A stretch of DNA of 64,000 nucleotides from Streptomyces hyaluromycini. Its GTDB lineage: Bacteria > Actinomycetota > Actinomycetes > Streptomycetales > Streptomycetaceae. The DNA lies in the NCBI RefSeq assembly GCF_002217755.1, contig NZ_BCFL01000034.1:62001-126000 (forward strand). Direction: 5' to 3'. Shown here in pieces: positions 51,301 to 58,952 of this stretch (its first letter is position 1; the number at the start of each line of letters is the position of its first letter). The position numbers and the translations under genes are program-made. The notes under the pieces are model-generated. The model was not told where the DNA came from. It saw only the letters and a list, made by a program, of their open reading frames with translations, and made no database searches.

Positions 51301-52179
51301 AAGGGCCGGGTGGAACTGCGGGTGAGCCGGGTGAAGGACCCCGAGCAGCACTACGTCCGCGACAGCGACGAGGTGATCGCCTTCGAGGTGTCGGACACCG
51401 GCATCGGCATCGCCGCCGAGGAACTCCCGGTGATCTTCGAGGCGTTCCAGCAGGCCGACGGCACCACGAACCGCAAGTACGGCGGCACCGGTCTCGGCCT
51501 GTCCATCAGCCGGGAGATCGCCGGTCTGCTGGGCGGCCGGATCGTCGCCGAGAGCGAACCGGGCAAGGGCTCGACGTTCACGCTGTACGTCCCCGTCGTC
51601 AGCCCCGGCCACACGGCCGCCGGACCGACCCCGCAGCACCACGCCGTACCGGCCCTCGGCCCCGCACCGGCCACCGCCCCCGACTCCGACCCCGACGACT
51701 CCTGGCCGGCCCCGACCAGGCTGGAGGCATGGCAGACGGGCCACGCGGGCCGCGTACTCCCCGGCCGCCGCGTCCTGATCATCGACGACGACATCCGCAA
51801 CGTCTTCGCCCTCACCCACGTCCTCGGCCGCGTCGGCATGCCGGTGCTGTACGCGGAGAACGGCCGGGAGGGCATCGAGACCCTGGAACGGAACCCGGAC
51901 GTCGAACTCGTCCTGATGGACATCATGATGCCGGAGATGGACGGCCACGAGACCATCGCGGCCATACGCCGCGCCCCCCGCTGGACCGGCCTGCCGATCG
52001 TCGCCCTCACCGCGAAGGCGATGCCCGGCGACCGGGAGAAGTCCATCGCACGCGGCGCCAACGACTACGTACCCAAGCCGGTGGACGTCGACCGGCTGCT
52101 CACCGTCGTCTGCGCGCTCCTGGACCCCGACAGCACACGGAGCGGCGAGACGGCCGACGGCGAAGGGACGGAGCGATGA
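48328..52179 (+). CDS. Soluble multi-HAMP hybrid sensor kinase (Nik1-like)
   Basis: A 1,283-residue cytoplasmic hybrid histidine kinase with no transmembrane helix. Six HAMP-type units (AVAxGDLS/T) lie near residues 125, 224, 316, 408, 500 and 592; the last five repeat with a 92-residue (276-bp) period. A GAF domain (~646-790), coiled coil (~805-850), HisKA with His865 in MSHELRTPLN, HATPase_c (~970-1090) and a receiver with Asp1198 in LMDIMMPEMDG follow. This architecture resembles fungal group-III osmosensor kinases. The stop overlaps the response-regulator start (ATGA). It is divergent from a SpoIIE phosphatase, suggesting a partner-switching link to the sigma-factor network. Confidence 0.92.
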   Translation: MSENSATRVLEDGQKPQQLRASELRPLLAAMTAARDGDFCKVPETGIAGTTGEGIVAELTAVFNQIMDRGIHFNTEVRRVKRELVRHGRLDERLSASPGQGAWTSRVNDVNQVLDALVAPAANATRVLDAVAGGDLTQRVDLHDGSRQLRGDLRRLARAVNTMVDQLSLFTGEVTRVAREVGTEGRLGGRAKVQGLSGSWRDVTEAVNTMASRLTAQVRDIALVTTAVARGDLTRTVTVEATGELLELKLTVNTMVDQLSAFAGEVTRVAREVGTEGRLGGRAQVRGVSGVWKDLTDNVNFMASNLTSQVRNIAQVTTAVANGDLSQKITVDAQGEILELKSTINTMVDQLSAFADEVTRVAREVGTEGNLGGQAQVRGVSGVWKELTDNVNFMALNLTSQVRNIAQVTTAVANGDLSKKITVDARGEILELKDTVNTMVEQLRAFADEVTRVAREVGTDGRLGGRAQVLGVSGVWRDLTDNVNYMADNLTSQVRNIAQVATAVAQGDLSRKIDVDARGEILELKTTINTMVDTLSSFASEVTRVAREVGSDGRLGGQARVEGVYGTWKRLTTNVNELALNLTTQVRAIAEVASAVAQGDMSRSITVEARGEVAELKDNINLMVANLRETTRAKDWLESNLARLAALMQGHRDLMEVADLILRELTPLVNAQYGAFFLADPDEDGAAVRTAVPAKGLAFIAGYGSAQGATVETGGLPVHGLVRQAAREKKRILVEETPPDYIKINSGLGEAAPTTIVIIPILFEDKLLGIIELASFSRFSDVHLAFFDQFVNTIGVAINTIIANSRTESLLGESQRLAMQLQERSDELQKQQAELQRSNAELEEKAALLATSSQYKSEFLANMSHELRTPLNSLLILARLLSDNPDGRLCDQEVQFATTIHRSGSDLLQLINDILDLSKIEAGRMDVRPKRLPLIKLLDYVHATFRPLTLDRGLAFEVTVGEDVPREMYSDEQRLQQILRNLLSNAIKFTAKGRVELRVSRVKDPEQHYVRDSDEVIAFEVSDTGIGIAAEELPVIFEAFQQADGTTNRKYGGTGLGLSISREIAGLLGGRIVAESEPGKGSTFTLYVPVVSPGHTAAGPTPQHHAVPALGPAPATAPDSDPDDSWPAPTRLEAWQTGHAGRVLPGRRVLIIDDDIRNVFALTHVLGRVGMPVLYAENGREGIETLERNPDVELVLMDIMMPEMDGHETIAAIRRAPRWTGLPIVALTAKAMPGDREKSIARGANDYVPKPVDVDRLLTVVCALLDPDSTRSGETADGEGTER

Positions 52180-52739
52180 CCGCTGACGAGCGTGCCGGCA
52201 TCCTCCTGGTCGACGACATGGAGGACAACCTGATCGCACTGGAAGCCGTTCTGGGATCGCTGAACGAGCCGATCGTCCGGGCCCGTTCCGGCGAGGAGGC
52301 GATGAAGGCCCTGCTGCGCCGCCGCTTCGCCGTGATCCTCCTCGACATCCGCATGCCGGGCATGGACGGCTTCGAAACAGCCGCGAACATCAAACGCCTC
52401 GACCAGACGAAAGACGTCCCGATCATCTTCCTGACAGGAGCGGAGGAGGACGCCGGGTACACCTTCCGCGGCTACGCGACGGGCGCGGCGGACTACCTGA
52501 CGAAGCCGTTCGATCCGTGGGTGCTGCGGGCGAAGGTCAACGTCTTCCTGGAACTGCACAGAAAGAACCAGCAGTTGCAGGAACTGCTGGCGCGTGAGCA
52601 GGCGGACTTCGGCGAGTTGGGCAAGCGGCTGGCAGCCATGGAGGACCTGTTGTCAGAAGAACCCGTCGACGTAGCAACGCTGAGGGAAGAAGCCAGGGAA
52701 CTACGGCGGCTGCTGAGCAGGGCTGAGCGGTCCTACTGA
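52176..52739 (+). CDS. Single-domain response regulator with coiled-coil tail
   Basis: A 187-residue protein with a receiver domain (~1-125; acidic VDD at 12-14, phospho-acceptor Asp57 in LLDIRMPG, Thr/Lys in LTG and TKPF) and a ~60-residue helical tail (ELHRKNQQLQELLAREQ). No DNA-binding domain is present, so it probably passes phosphate or contacts a partner, such as the SpoIIE phosphatase. It is coupled to the multi-HAMP kinase by a 4-base overlap and is its obvious phosphorelay partner. Confidence 0.9.
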   Translation: MTADERAGILLVDDMEDNLIALEAVLGSLNEPIVRARSGEEAMKALLRRRFAVILLDIRMPGMDGFETAANIKRLDQTKDVPIIFLTGAEEDAGYTFRGYATGAADYLTKPFDPWVLRAKVNVFLELHRKNQQLQELLAREQADFGELGKRLAAMEDLLSEEPVDVATLREEARELRRLLSRAERSY

Positions 52740-52740
52740 A

Positions 52741-52762
52741 AGGGGCGCGGGGAACTGCGCGA
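52741..52762 (+). repeat. Type-A dispersed repeat copy
   Basis: AGGGGCGCGGGGAACTGCGC begins two bases after the response-regulator stop. The same element appears at 16726, 29817 and, inverted, at 16677 and 26401. Confidence 0.75.
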
Positions 52763-52808
52763 CAAGCCACGACGAACCCGCGGCCTCCGCGCAGTCCCCC
52801 GCCGTCCC

Positions 52809-54683
52809 CTACGCTTCGCGCGTCCCCGCGTACATCTCGTCGATGAGGTGCTTGTACTCCCGCTCCACAACCGGCCTCTTCAGCTTCAGACTCGGCGTGA
52901 TCTCCCCGTGCTCCACGTCCAGGTCCCGGGGCAGCAGCCGGAACTTCTTGATGGTCTGCCACCGCTGCAGCCCTTCGTTGAGCTGCTTGACGTACCCGTC
53001 GACCATCTCGACGGTCACCGGCGCGGCCACCACCTCGGCGTAGGACTTGCCGTCCAGGCCGTTGTCCTTGGCCCACTCCAGGATCGCGACCTCGTCGAGG
53101 GCGATCAGAGCGGTGCAGAAGTTCCGGTCGGCACCGTGCACGAGGATGTTGGAGACGTAGGGGCAGACCGCCTTGAACTGTCCCTCGACCTCGGCGGGCG
53201 CGATGTACTTGCCGCCGGACGTCTTGATGAGGTCCTTCTTGCGGTCGGTGATCCGCAGATAGCCGTCGGGGGACAGCTCACCGATGTCACCGGTGTGGAA
53301 CCAGCCGTCGGCCTCCAGGACCTCCGCCGTCTTCTCGGGCAGCCCGTGGTAGCCCTGCATGATGCCGGGGCCGCGCAGCAGGATCTCCCCGTCGTCGGCG
53401 ATCCGCACCTCGCAGCCGGGCAGCGGCTTGCCGACCGTACCGGTGCGGTAGGCCTCGCCGGGGTTCACGAAGGACGCGGCGGAGGACTCGGTGAGGCCGT
53501 AGCCCTCCAGGATGTGCACGCCGGCACCGGCGAAGAAGTAGCCGATCTCGGGCGCCAGCGCGGCCGACCCGGAGACGCAGGCCCGCAGCCGCCCGCCGAA
53601 GGCCTCCCGCAGCTTGGAGTAGACGAGCCCGTCGGCGACCTTGTGCTTGGCGGCGAGCCCGAAGGGCGCGGTCGCGGCGCCGGTGCGGCGGAAGTTGTCC
53701 TGGGTGACCTTGGCGTACTCGCGGGCTACCTCGGACGCCCACTGGAAGATCTTGTACTTGGCGGCGCCGCCCGCGCGGGCCTTCGCGGCCACGCCGTTGT
53801 AGACCTTCTCGAAGATGCGCGGCACGGCGGCCATGTACGTCGGCTGCACGACCGGCAGATTCTCGATGATCTTGTCGACACGGCCGTCGACGGCGGTGAC
53901 GTGGCCGACCTCGATCTGCCCGGAGGTGAGCACCTTGCCGAAGACGTGGGCGAGCGGCAGCCACAGGTACTGCACGTCCTCGCCGCTGATCAGCCCGGTC
54001 GCGGCGATCGCCTTCGCCATGTACGACCAGTTGTCCTGCGGCAGCCGTACGCCCTTGGGGCGGCCGGTGGTGCCGGAGGTGTAGATGAGGGTGGCGAGCT
54101 GGTCCTTGGTGATCGCGCCGACCCGCTCCTTGATCAGCTCGGGGTGCTTCTCCAGGTACCTGGCGCCGCGCTGCTCCAGTTCGGCGAGGGTGATGACCCA
54201 GTCGCCGGTCTCGACGCCGGCCGGGTCGATGACGACGACCTGGGTGAGCTCGGGCAGCTCGGCGCGCTTCTCGACGGCCTTGGCGACCTGTGCCGCGTCC
54301 TCCGCGATCAGTACCCGGCTGCCGGAGTCGGAGAGGATGAACGCCGACTCCTCGGCGTTGGTCTGCGGGTAGACCGTCGTGGTGGCGGCACCGGCGCACA
54401 GGATGCCGAGGTCGGCGAGGATCCACTCGACGCGGGTGGAGGCGGCGAGGGCGACCCGCTGCTCGGGCTCGATGCCGAGTTCGATGAGACCGGCCGCGAT
54501 CGCGTAGACCCGCTCGGCCGCCTGCGCCCAGCTGAGCGACTTCCAGTCGTCCGGCCCCTGACCGGAGGCCGCGGGCACCGGGTAGCGGTAGGCCTCGGCG
54601 TCCGGTGTGGCCGCCACGCGATCCAGGAAGAGGGCCGCCACGGACGGCGGTCGGTTCTCGATCAGTGTCTGTGTGTCGGTCAC
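52809..54683 (-). CDS. Long-chain acyl-CoA synthetase (FadD15-like)
   Basis: A 624-residue ANL-family enzyme that activates fatty acids to acyl-CoA through an acyl-adenylate. The AMP motif TLIYTSGTTGRPKGVRL is canonical; the later motifs YGLTESSA, GWFHTGDIG and the DRKKDLIKTSGGKYIAP hinge with its catalytic Lys region are intact. Length and N-terminus resemble the FadD15/long-chain group. It lies alone, between a repeat and lepA. Two palindromes upstream (54763 and 54870) are candidate regulator sites; the first, ACTCGCGAGT, is of the type recognised by TetR-family lipid regulators. Confidence 0.93.
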   Translation of the reverse strand: MTDTQTLIENRPPSVAALFLDRVAATPDAEAYRYPVPAASGQGPDDWKSLSWAQAAERVYAIAAGLIELGIEPEQRVALAASTRVEWILADLGILCAGAATTTVYPQTNAEESAFILSDSGSRVLIAEDAAQVAKAVEKRAELPELTQVVVIDPAGVETGDWVITLAELEQRGARYLEKHPELIKERVGAITKDQLATLIYTSGTTGRPKGVRLPQDNWSYMAKAIAATGLISGEDVQYLWLPLAHVFGKVLTSGQIEVGHVTAVDGRVDKIIENLPVVQPTYMAAVPRIFEKVYNGVAAKARAGGAAKYKIFQWASEVAREYAKVTQDNFRRTGAATAPFGLAAKHKVADGLVYSKLREAFGGRLRACVSGSAALAPEIGYFFAGAGVHILEGYGLTESSAASFVNPGEAYRTGTVGKPLPGCEVRIADDGEILLRGPGIMQGYHGLPEKTAEVLEADGWFHTGDIGELSPDGYLRITDRKKDLIKTSGGKYIAPAEVEGQFKAVCPYVSNILVHGADRNFCTALIALDEVAILEWAKDNGLDGKSYAEVVAAPVTVEMVDGYVKQLNEGLQRWQTIKKFRLLPRDLDVEHGEITPSLKLKRPVVEREYKHLIDEMYAGTREA

Positions 54684-54762
54684 GACATCCTCCGGGGCCC
54701 GCGACGGTGCGGCTGGCTCAGTGCGGCTGGGGTTTACTCACGGTGGGGTTCGCGCTGGTTGT

Positions 54763-54777
54763 TTAACTCGCGAGTAA
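54763..54777. promoter_or_regulatory. Palindrome TTAACTCGCGAGTAA upstream of the acyl-CoA synthetase
   Basis: ACTCGCGAGT is a perfect 10-bp palindrome, extended by near-symmetric TTA/TAA flanks, 80-94 bases upstream of the synthetase start. The form is typical of TetR-family operators controlling fatty-acid genes in actinobacteria; the regulator is not in the window. Confidence 0.5.
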
Positions 54778-54869
54778 CTATCGAGCAGGGATCAGAGTAA
54801 GCCGCGACCGGCCTGTACGTAAGGGGCATCGGCCTGTCTGTTTCGCCGCATGGTCCACGCAGAGCGACG

Positions 54870-54883
54870 CTACGCACGCGTAG
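54870..54883. promoter_or_regulatory. Palindrome CTACGCACGCGTAG
   Basis: CTACGC-AC-GCGTAG (6-bp arms), between the lepA end and the acyl-CoA synthetase. Two close copies (CTACGCACGAGTAG and CTACGCACCAGTAG) lie upstream of the YceI gene at 59951 and 59969. It is the strongest sign in the window of a shared regulator. Confidence 0.5.
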
Positions 54884-54914
54884 GGGTCCGCCGCACTTTC
54901 GTACGACGGACCCC
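54883..54914 (-). terminator. lepA terminator hairpin
   Basis: GGGGTCCG (54883-54890) pairs with CGGACCCC (54907-54914), with extra CG/CG pairing inside, 43 bases downstream of the lepA stop. Confidence 0.7.
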
Positions 54915-54956
54915 TGTTGTACCCGATTTACGCCCGCGACGGATTATTACCCGCGG

Positions 54957-56831
54957 TTACTTCTTGCTCTTGGCCGATCCCGCGCTGTCATCGCTGGAGA
55001 GCACCGCGATGAAGGCCTCCTGCGGAACCTCCACGGAACCCACCATCTTCATCCGCTTCTTGCCTTCCTTCTGCTTCTCCAGCAGCTTGCGCTTACGGGA
55101 GATGTCGCCGCCGTAGCACTTGGCGAGGACGTCCTTGCGGATGGCGCGGATGGTCTCGCGGGCGATCACCCGGGAGCCGATGGCGGCCTGGATGGGCACC
55201 TCGAAGGCCTGCCGCGGAATGAGCTCGCGCAGCTTGGCGACGAGCCGCACGCCGTACGCGTAGGCCGCGTCCTTGTGGGTGATCGCCGAGAACGCGTCGA
55301 CCTTGTCGCCGTGCAGCAGGATGTCGACCTTGACCAGGCTGGAGGTCTGCTCGCCGGTGGGCTCGTAGTCCAGCGAGGCGTAGCCGCGGGTCTTCGACTT
55401 CAGCTGGTCGAAGAAGTCGAAGACGATCTCCGCGAGGGGAAGCGTGTACCGGATCTCGACCCGGTCCTCGGACAGGTAGTCCATCCCCAGCAGGGTGCCG
55501 CGCCGGGTCTGGCACAGTTCCATGATCGAGCCGATGAACTCGGTCGGCGCGAGGATCGTGGCCCGTACGACGGGCTCGTACACCTCGTTGATCTTCCCCT
55601 CGGGGAACTCGCTCGGGTTGGTGACCGTGAACTCGGTCCGGTCCTCCATGACCACGCGGTAGACCACGTTCGGCGCGGTGGCGATGAGGTCGAGCCCGAA
55701 CTCGCGCTCCAGCCGCTCCCGGATCACGTCCAGGTGCAGCAGGCCGAGGAAGCCGACGCGGAAGCCGAAGCCGAGCGCGGCCGAGGTCTCCGGCTCGTAG
55801 ACGAGCGCGGCGTCGTTGAGCTGGAGCTTGTCGAGGGCCTCGCGCAGCTCCGGGTAGTCGGAGCCGTCCAGCGGATACAGACCGGAGAAGACCATCGGCT
55901 TCGGGTCCTTGTAGCCGCCGAGCGCCTCGGTGGCGCCCTTGGTCTGGCTGGTGACGGTGTCACCGACCTTGGACTGCCGGACGTCCTTCACACCCGTGAT
56001 CAGATAACCCACCTCGCCGACGCCGAGTCCGTCGGCGGACAGCATCTCCGGCGAGTTGGTGCCGATCTCCAGCAGTTCGTGGGTGGCGCCCGTCGACATC
56101 ATCTTGATGCGCTCGCGCTTGTTGAGCTGGCCGTCGATGACACGGACGTACGTCACGACACCGCGGTAGGAGTCGTAGACCGAGTCGAAGATCATGGCGC
56201 GGGCGGGCGCGTCGGCGACGCCGACCGGCGCCGGGATCTCCTTGACGACCTTGTTCAGCAGCGCGTCCACGCCGAGGCCGGTCTTGGCGGAGACCCGCAG
56301 CACGTCGTCCGGCTCGCAGCCGACCAGGTTCGCCAGTTCCTCGGCGAACTTCTCCGGCTGCGCGGCCGGCAAGTCGATCTTGTTGAGCACGGGGATGATC
56401 GTGAGGTCGTTCTCCATCGCCAGGTAGAGGTTGGCGAGGGTCTGCGCCTCGATGCCCTGGGCGGCGTCGACGAGGAGGACGGTCCCCTCGCAGGCCGCCA
56501 GCGACCGCGAGACCTCGTAGGTGAAGTCGACGTGCCCCGGGGTGTCGATCATGTTGAGGATGTGCGTGCTGCCCTGGTCCGGGCCCTCCGTGGGGGCCCA
56601 GGGCAGACGCACCGCCTGGGACTTGATCGTGATGCCGCGCTCGCGCTCGATGTCCATCCGGTCGAGGTACTGAGCACGCATCTGCCGCTGCTCGACCACA
56701 CCGGTCAGCTGGAGCATCCGGTCGGCGAGCGTGGACTTGCCGTGGTCGATGTGCGCGATGATGCAGAAATTGCGGATCAGAGCCGGGGCGGTACGGCTCG
56801 GCTCGGGCACATTGTTAGGGGTCGCGGGCAC
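54957..56831 (-). CDS. lepA: Elongation factor 4 (LepA)
   Basis: A 624-residue ribosomal GTPase that acts in translation initiation/back-translocation. G-domain motifs: G1 AHIDHGKST, G3 DTPGHVDF and G4 NKID. The LepA-specific C-terminal domain (GGDISRKRKLLEKQKEGK) is intact. It is transcribed divergently from rpsT, as in many actinobacteria. Confidence 0.97.
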   Translation of the reverse strand: MPATPNNVPEPSRTAPALIRNFCIIAHIDHGKSTLADRMLQLTGVVEQRQMRAQYLDRMDIERERGITIKSQAVRLPWAPTEGPDQGSTHILNMIDTPGHVDFTYEVSRSLAACEGTVLLVDAAQGIEAQTLANLYLAMENDLTIIPVLNKIDLPAAQPEKFAEELANLVGCEPDDVLRVSAKTGLGVDALLNKVVKEIPAPVGVADAPARAMIFDSVYDSYRGVVTYVRVIDGQLNKRERIKMMSTGATHELLEIGTNSPEMLSADGLGVGEVGYLITGVKDVRQSKVGDTVTSQTKGATEALGGYKDPKPMVFSGLYPLDGSDYPELREALDKLQLNDAALVYEPETSAALGFGFRVGFLGLLHLDVIRERLEREFGLDLIATAPNVVYRVVMEDRTEFTVTNPSEFPEGKINEVYEPVVRATILAPTEFIGSIMELCQTRRGTLLGMDYLSEDRVEIRYTLPLAEIVFDFFDQLKSKTRGYASLDYEPTGEQTSSLVKVDILLHGDKVDAFSAITHKDAAYAYGVRLVAKLRELIPRQAFEVPIQAAIGSRVIARETIRAIRKDVLAKCYGGDISRKRKLLEKQKEGKKRMKMVGSVEVPQEAFIAVLSSDDSAGSAKSKK

Positions 56832-56885
56832 GCAGGGTCCTGTCTCTTGAGGCGCCTTATGCCTCGGGTCGGATCAATACGTAGT

Positions 56886-56903
56886 CTCCATGGTCCCATG
56901 GAG
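56886..56903. promoter_or_regulatory. Perfect palindrome CTCCATGG-TC-CCATGGAG
   Basis: 8-bp arms sit in the lepA-rpsT divergent region, 55-72 bases upstream of lepA and ahead of the candidate rpsT promoter. It could be a shared operator or, in the lepA leader, an RNA hairpin containing an out-of-frame AUG. Confidence 0.5.
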
Positions 56904-56920
56904 AGGGACCGGGGACCGGT

Positions 56921-56950
56921 TTGGGCCATTCTCCTGCCCACTGGTAGCCT
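56921..56950 (+). promoter_or_regulatory. Candidate rpsT promoter
   Basis: A -35-like TTGGGC (56921-56926) and -10-like TAGCCT (56945-56950) with 18-base spacing, resembling Streptomyces vegetative (HrdB) promoters. It lies ~135 bases upstream of rpsT, leaving room for the leader used for S20 autoregulation in other bacteria. Confidence 0.4.
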
Positions 56951-57084
56951 GGGTGGCTGTGTCTCATGCCCTCTCAGCGCGAGACACGTCCTCAAGAAAA
57001 CCCCGGTACGGGACTTGGATCCCTTCGCGCCTTCGTTGCCCGGAGAACCCCTGGCCCCGTACCAGAACCTGAAAAGGCTCCTTC

Positions 57085-57351
57085 GTGGCGAACATCAAGT
57101 CCCAGATCAAGCGGATCAAGACCAACGAGAAGGCTCGGCTGCGCAACAAGGCCGTCAAGTCCTCCCTGAAGACCGCGGTCCGCAAGGCCCGTGAGGCCGC
57201 TGCCGCGGGTGACGTCGAGAAGGCCACCGAGCTGCAGCGCGCTGCCGCGCGTGCGCTCGACAAGGCCGTCTCGAAGGGCGTCATCCACAAGAACCAGGCC
57301 GCCAACAAGAAGTCGGCGCTTGCTTCCAAGGTTGCTTCCCTCAAGGGCTGA
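57085..57351 (+). CDS. rpsT: 30S ribosomal protein S20
   Basis: An 88-residue basic, helical primary 16S rRNA-binding protein beginning MANIKSQIKRIKTNEKAR and ending with ANKKSALASKVASLKG. Length and sequence match actinobacterial S20. GTG at 57085 is preceded by AAAGG. It is divergent from lepA and followed by a large hairpin. Confidence 0.97.
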   Translation: MANIKSQIKRIKTNEKARLRNKAVKSSLKTAVRKAREAAAAGDVEKATELQRAAARALDKAVSKGVIHKNQAANKKSALASKVASLKG

Positions 57352-57418
57352 ACACTTGATTTGACGCCGGAAGGACCCGGGCGGGCCCTCTCTCATCCGC
57401 CCCCGACCGGCACCCTAG

Positions 57419-57458
57419 GATCGACGCGCGGCCTGCGTTCGCCACGCGGGCGTCGATC
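57419..57458 (+). terminator. rpsT terminator hairpin
   Basis: GATCGACGC (57419-57427) pairs with GCGTCGATC (57450-57458), extended by further GCG/CGC contacts. It lies 67 bases after the S20 stop. The remainder of the 232-base gap to holA is C-rich and holds no gene. Confidence 0.65.
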
Positions 57459-57583
57459 GACAGCTTGAACCCGAGGCCTCGGCACTCGCCCTTCCCCAGG
57501 ACGGCGCCGGGGCTTTCGGCATGCCCGAGGACGCCCCCTCTTCCCGGCCCTGCACGCCTGGCTCACTCCCGGCCCGCTGCCTG

Positions 57584-58573
57584 TTACCCGCGCCCCCGTG
57601 ACCGCGCCGCCAGCGCGATCGTCACCACGGCCTTCTCCAGGGCGTACTCGGGATCGTCCCCGCCGCCCTTCACCCCCGCGTCCGCCTCGGCGACGGCCCG
57701 CAGCGCCACCGCGACCCCGTCCGGCGTCCAGCCCCGCATCTGCTGCCGCACCCGGTCGATCTTCCACGGGGGCATGCCCAGCTCGCGCGCGAGATCGGCG
57801 GGCCGCCCGCCCCGCGCCCCGGCCAGCTTCCCGATCGCCCGTACGCCCTGCGCGAGCGCGCTCGTGATCATCACCGGGGCGACCCCGGTCGCCAGCGACC
57901 AGCGCAGCGCCTCCAGCGCCTCCGCGGTACGGCCCTCCACGGCCCGGTCGGCCACGGTGAAGCTCGACGCCTCGGCCCGCCCGGTGTAGTACCGCCCGAC
58001 GACGGCCTCGTCGATGGTGCCCTCGATGTCCGCGGCGAGCTGGGTCACGGCCGACGCCAGCTCCCGCAGATCGCTTCCGATGGCGTCGACGAGCGCCTGA
58101 CAGGCCTCGGGCGTGGCGGACCGCCCGACCGCCCGGAACTCGCTCCGTACGAACGCGAGCCGGTCGGCCGGCTTGGTCATCTTCGGGCAGGCGACCTCCC
58201 GGGCCCCTGCCTTGCGCGCCGCGTCCAGCAGCGCCTTGCCCTTGACCCCGCCCGCGTGCAGCAGCACGAGCGTGATCTCCTCGGCGGGCGCCCCGAGGTA
58301 CGCCTTCACGTCCTTGACGGTGTCGGCGGACAGATCCTGCGCGTTGCGTACGACCACGACCTTGCGCTCCGCGAAGAGCGACGGGCTGGTCAGCTCCGCG
58401 AGCGTGCCGGGCTGCAACTGGTCGGGGTTCAGGTCCCGCACGTCCGTGTCGGCGTCGGCGGCCCGGGCAGCGGCCACCACCTGCTGCACGGCACGGTCGA
58501 GCAGCAGCTCCTCCTGCCCCACGGCCAGCGTCACCGGGGCGAGGGGATCGTCATCAGCAGTCTTCTTGGCCAT
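57584..58573 (-). CDS. holA: DNA polymerase III subunit delta
   Basis: A 329-residue AAA+-like clamp-loader subunit that opens the beta clamp. The pattern of HolA is visible: PVTLAVGQEELLLDRAV at the N-terminus, RKVVVVRNAQDL, and the C-terminal helical ALEALRWSLATGVAPVMI...LAGARGGRPADLARELGMPPWKI. The ATG at 58573 (MAKKTADD) is preferred over an upstream frame. Position between rpsT and comEC is standard for actinobacteria. Confidence 0.93.
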   Translation of the reverse strand: MAKKTADDDPLAPVTLAVGQEELLLDRAVQQVVAAARAADADTDVRDLNPDQLQPGTLAELTSPSLFAERKVVVVRNAQDLSADTVKDVKAYLGAPAEEITLVLLHAGGVKGKALLDAARKAGAREVACPKMTKPADRLAFVRSEFRAVGRSATPEACQALVDAIGSDLRELASAVTQLAADIEGTIDEAVVGRYYTGRAEASSFTVADRAVEGRTAEALEALRWSLATGVAPVMITSALAQGVRAIGKLAGARGGRPADLARELGMPPWKIDRVRQQMRGWTPDGVAVALRAVAEADAGVKGGGDDPEYALEKAVVTIALAARSRGRG

Positions 58574-58645
58574 CGCGCCAAGCATCCCACGGCCCACTGA
58601 CAACGGATCCGGCCGCGTCTTTCCCGCCCCGGGCCGCCCGCGCTC

Positions 58646-58891
58646 CTACGGCTCCTCCCGCCACCCCTCCCACTCCCCTGCGAACTCGTCCAGCTCCGCC
58701 GGGTCCAGCCGTCCCTGCTCGTCCCTGAGCAGCACCAGCCACTGCGCGTCCTCCGCGTCGTCCTCCCCCGCCAGCGCGTCGCGCACCAGCCGCGGCTCCT
58801 CGTCGACCCCGAACCGCTCCCCGAGGGCCTGGGACGCCTCCTCCGCCGCATCGCGGTCCGGCAGCACCAGCACATGTCTCACATCGCTCAC
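58646..58891 (-). CDS. Conserved small acidic protein
   Basis: An 81-residue cytoplasmic protein starting at the GTG at 58891 (VSDVRHVLVLPDRDAAEEA). A Rossmann-like beta-alpha start is followed by an acidic region ending in EFAGEWEGWREE. No family with known function was recognised; the general size recalls RraB-like or YbaK-like small regulators, which is weak. It lies 72 bases upstream of the holA start on the same strand. Confidence 0.6.
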   Translation of the reverse strand: MSDVRHVLVLPDRDAAEEASQALGERFGVDEEPRLVRDALAGEDDAEDAQWLVLLRDEQGRLDPAELDEFAGEWEGWREEP

Positions 58892-58952
58892 GGCCTCATT
58901 CTCGGGCACCGCCGGCCATCGCAACGAGCGGGACGGAGCCGGAGCGGGCGGC

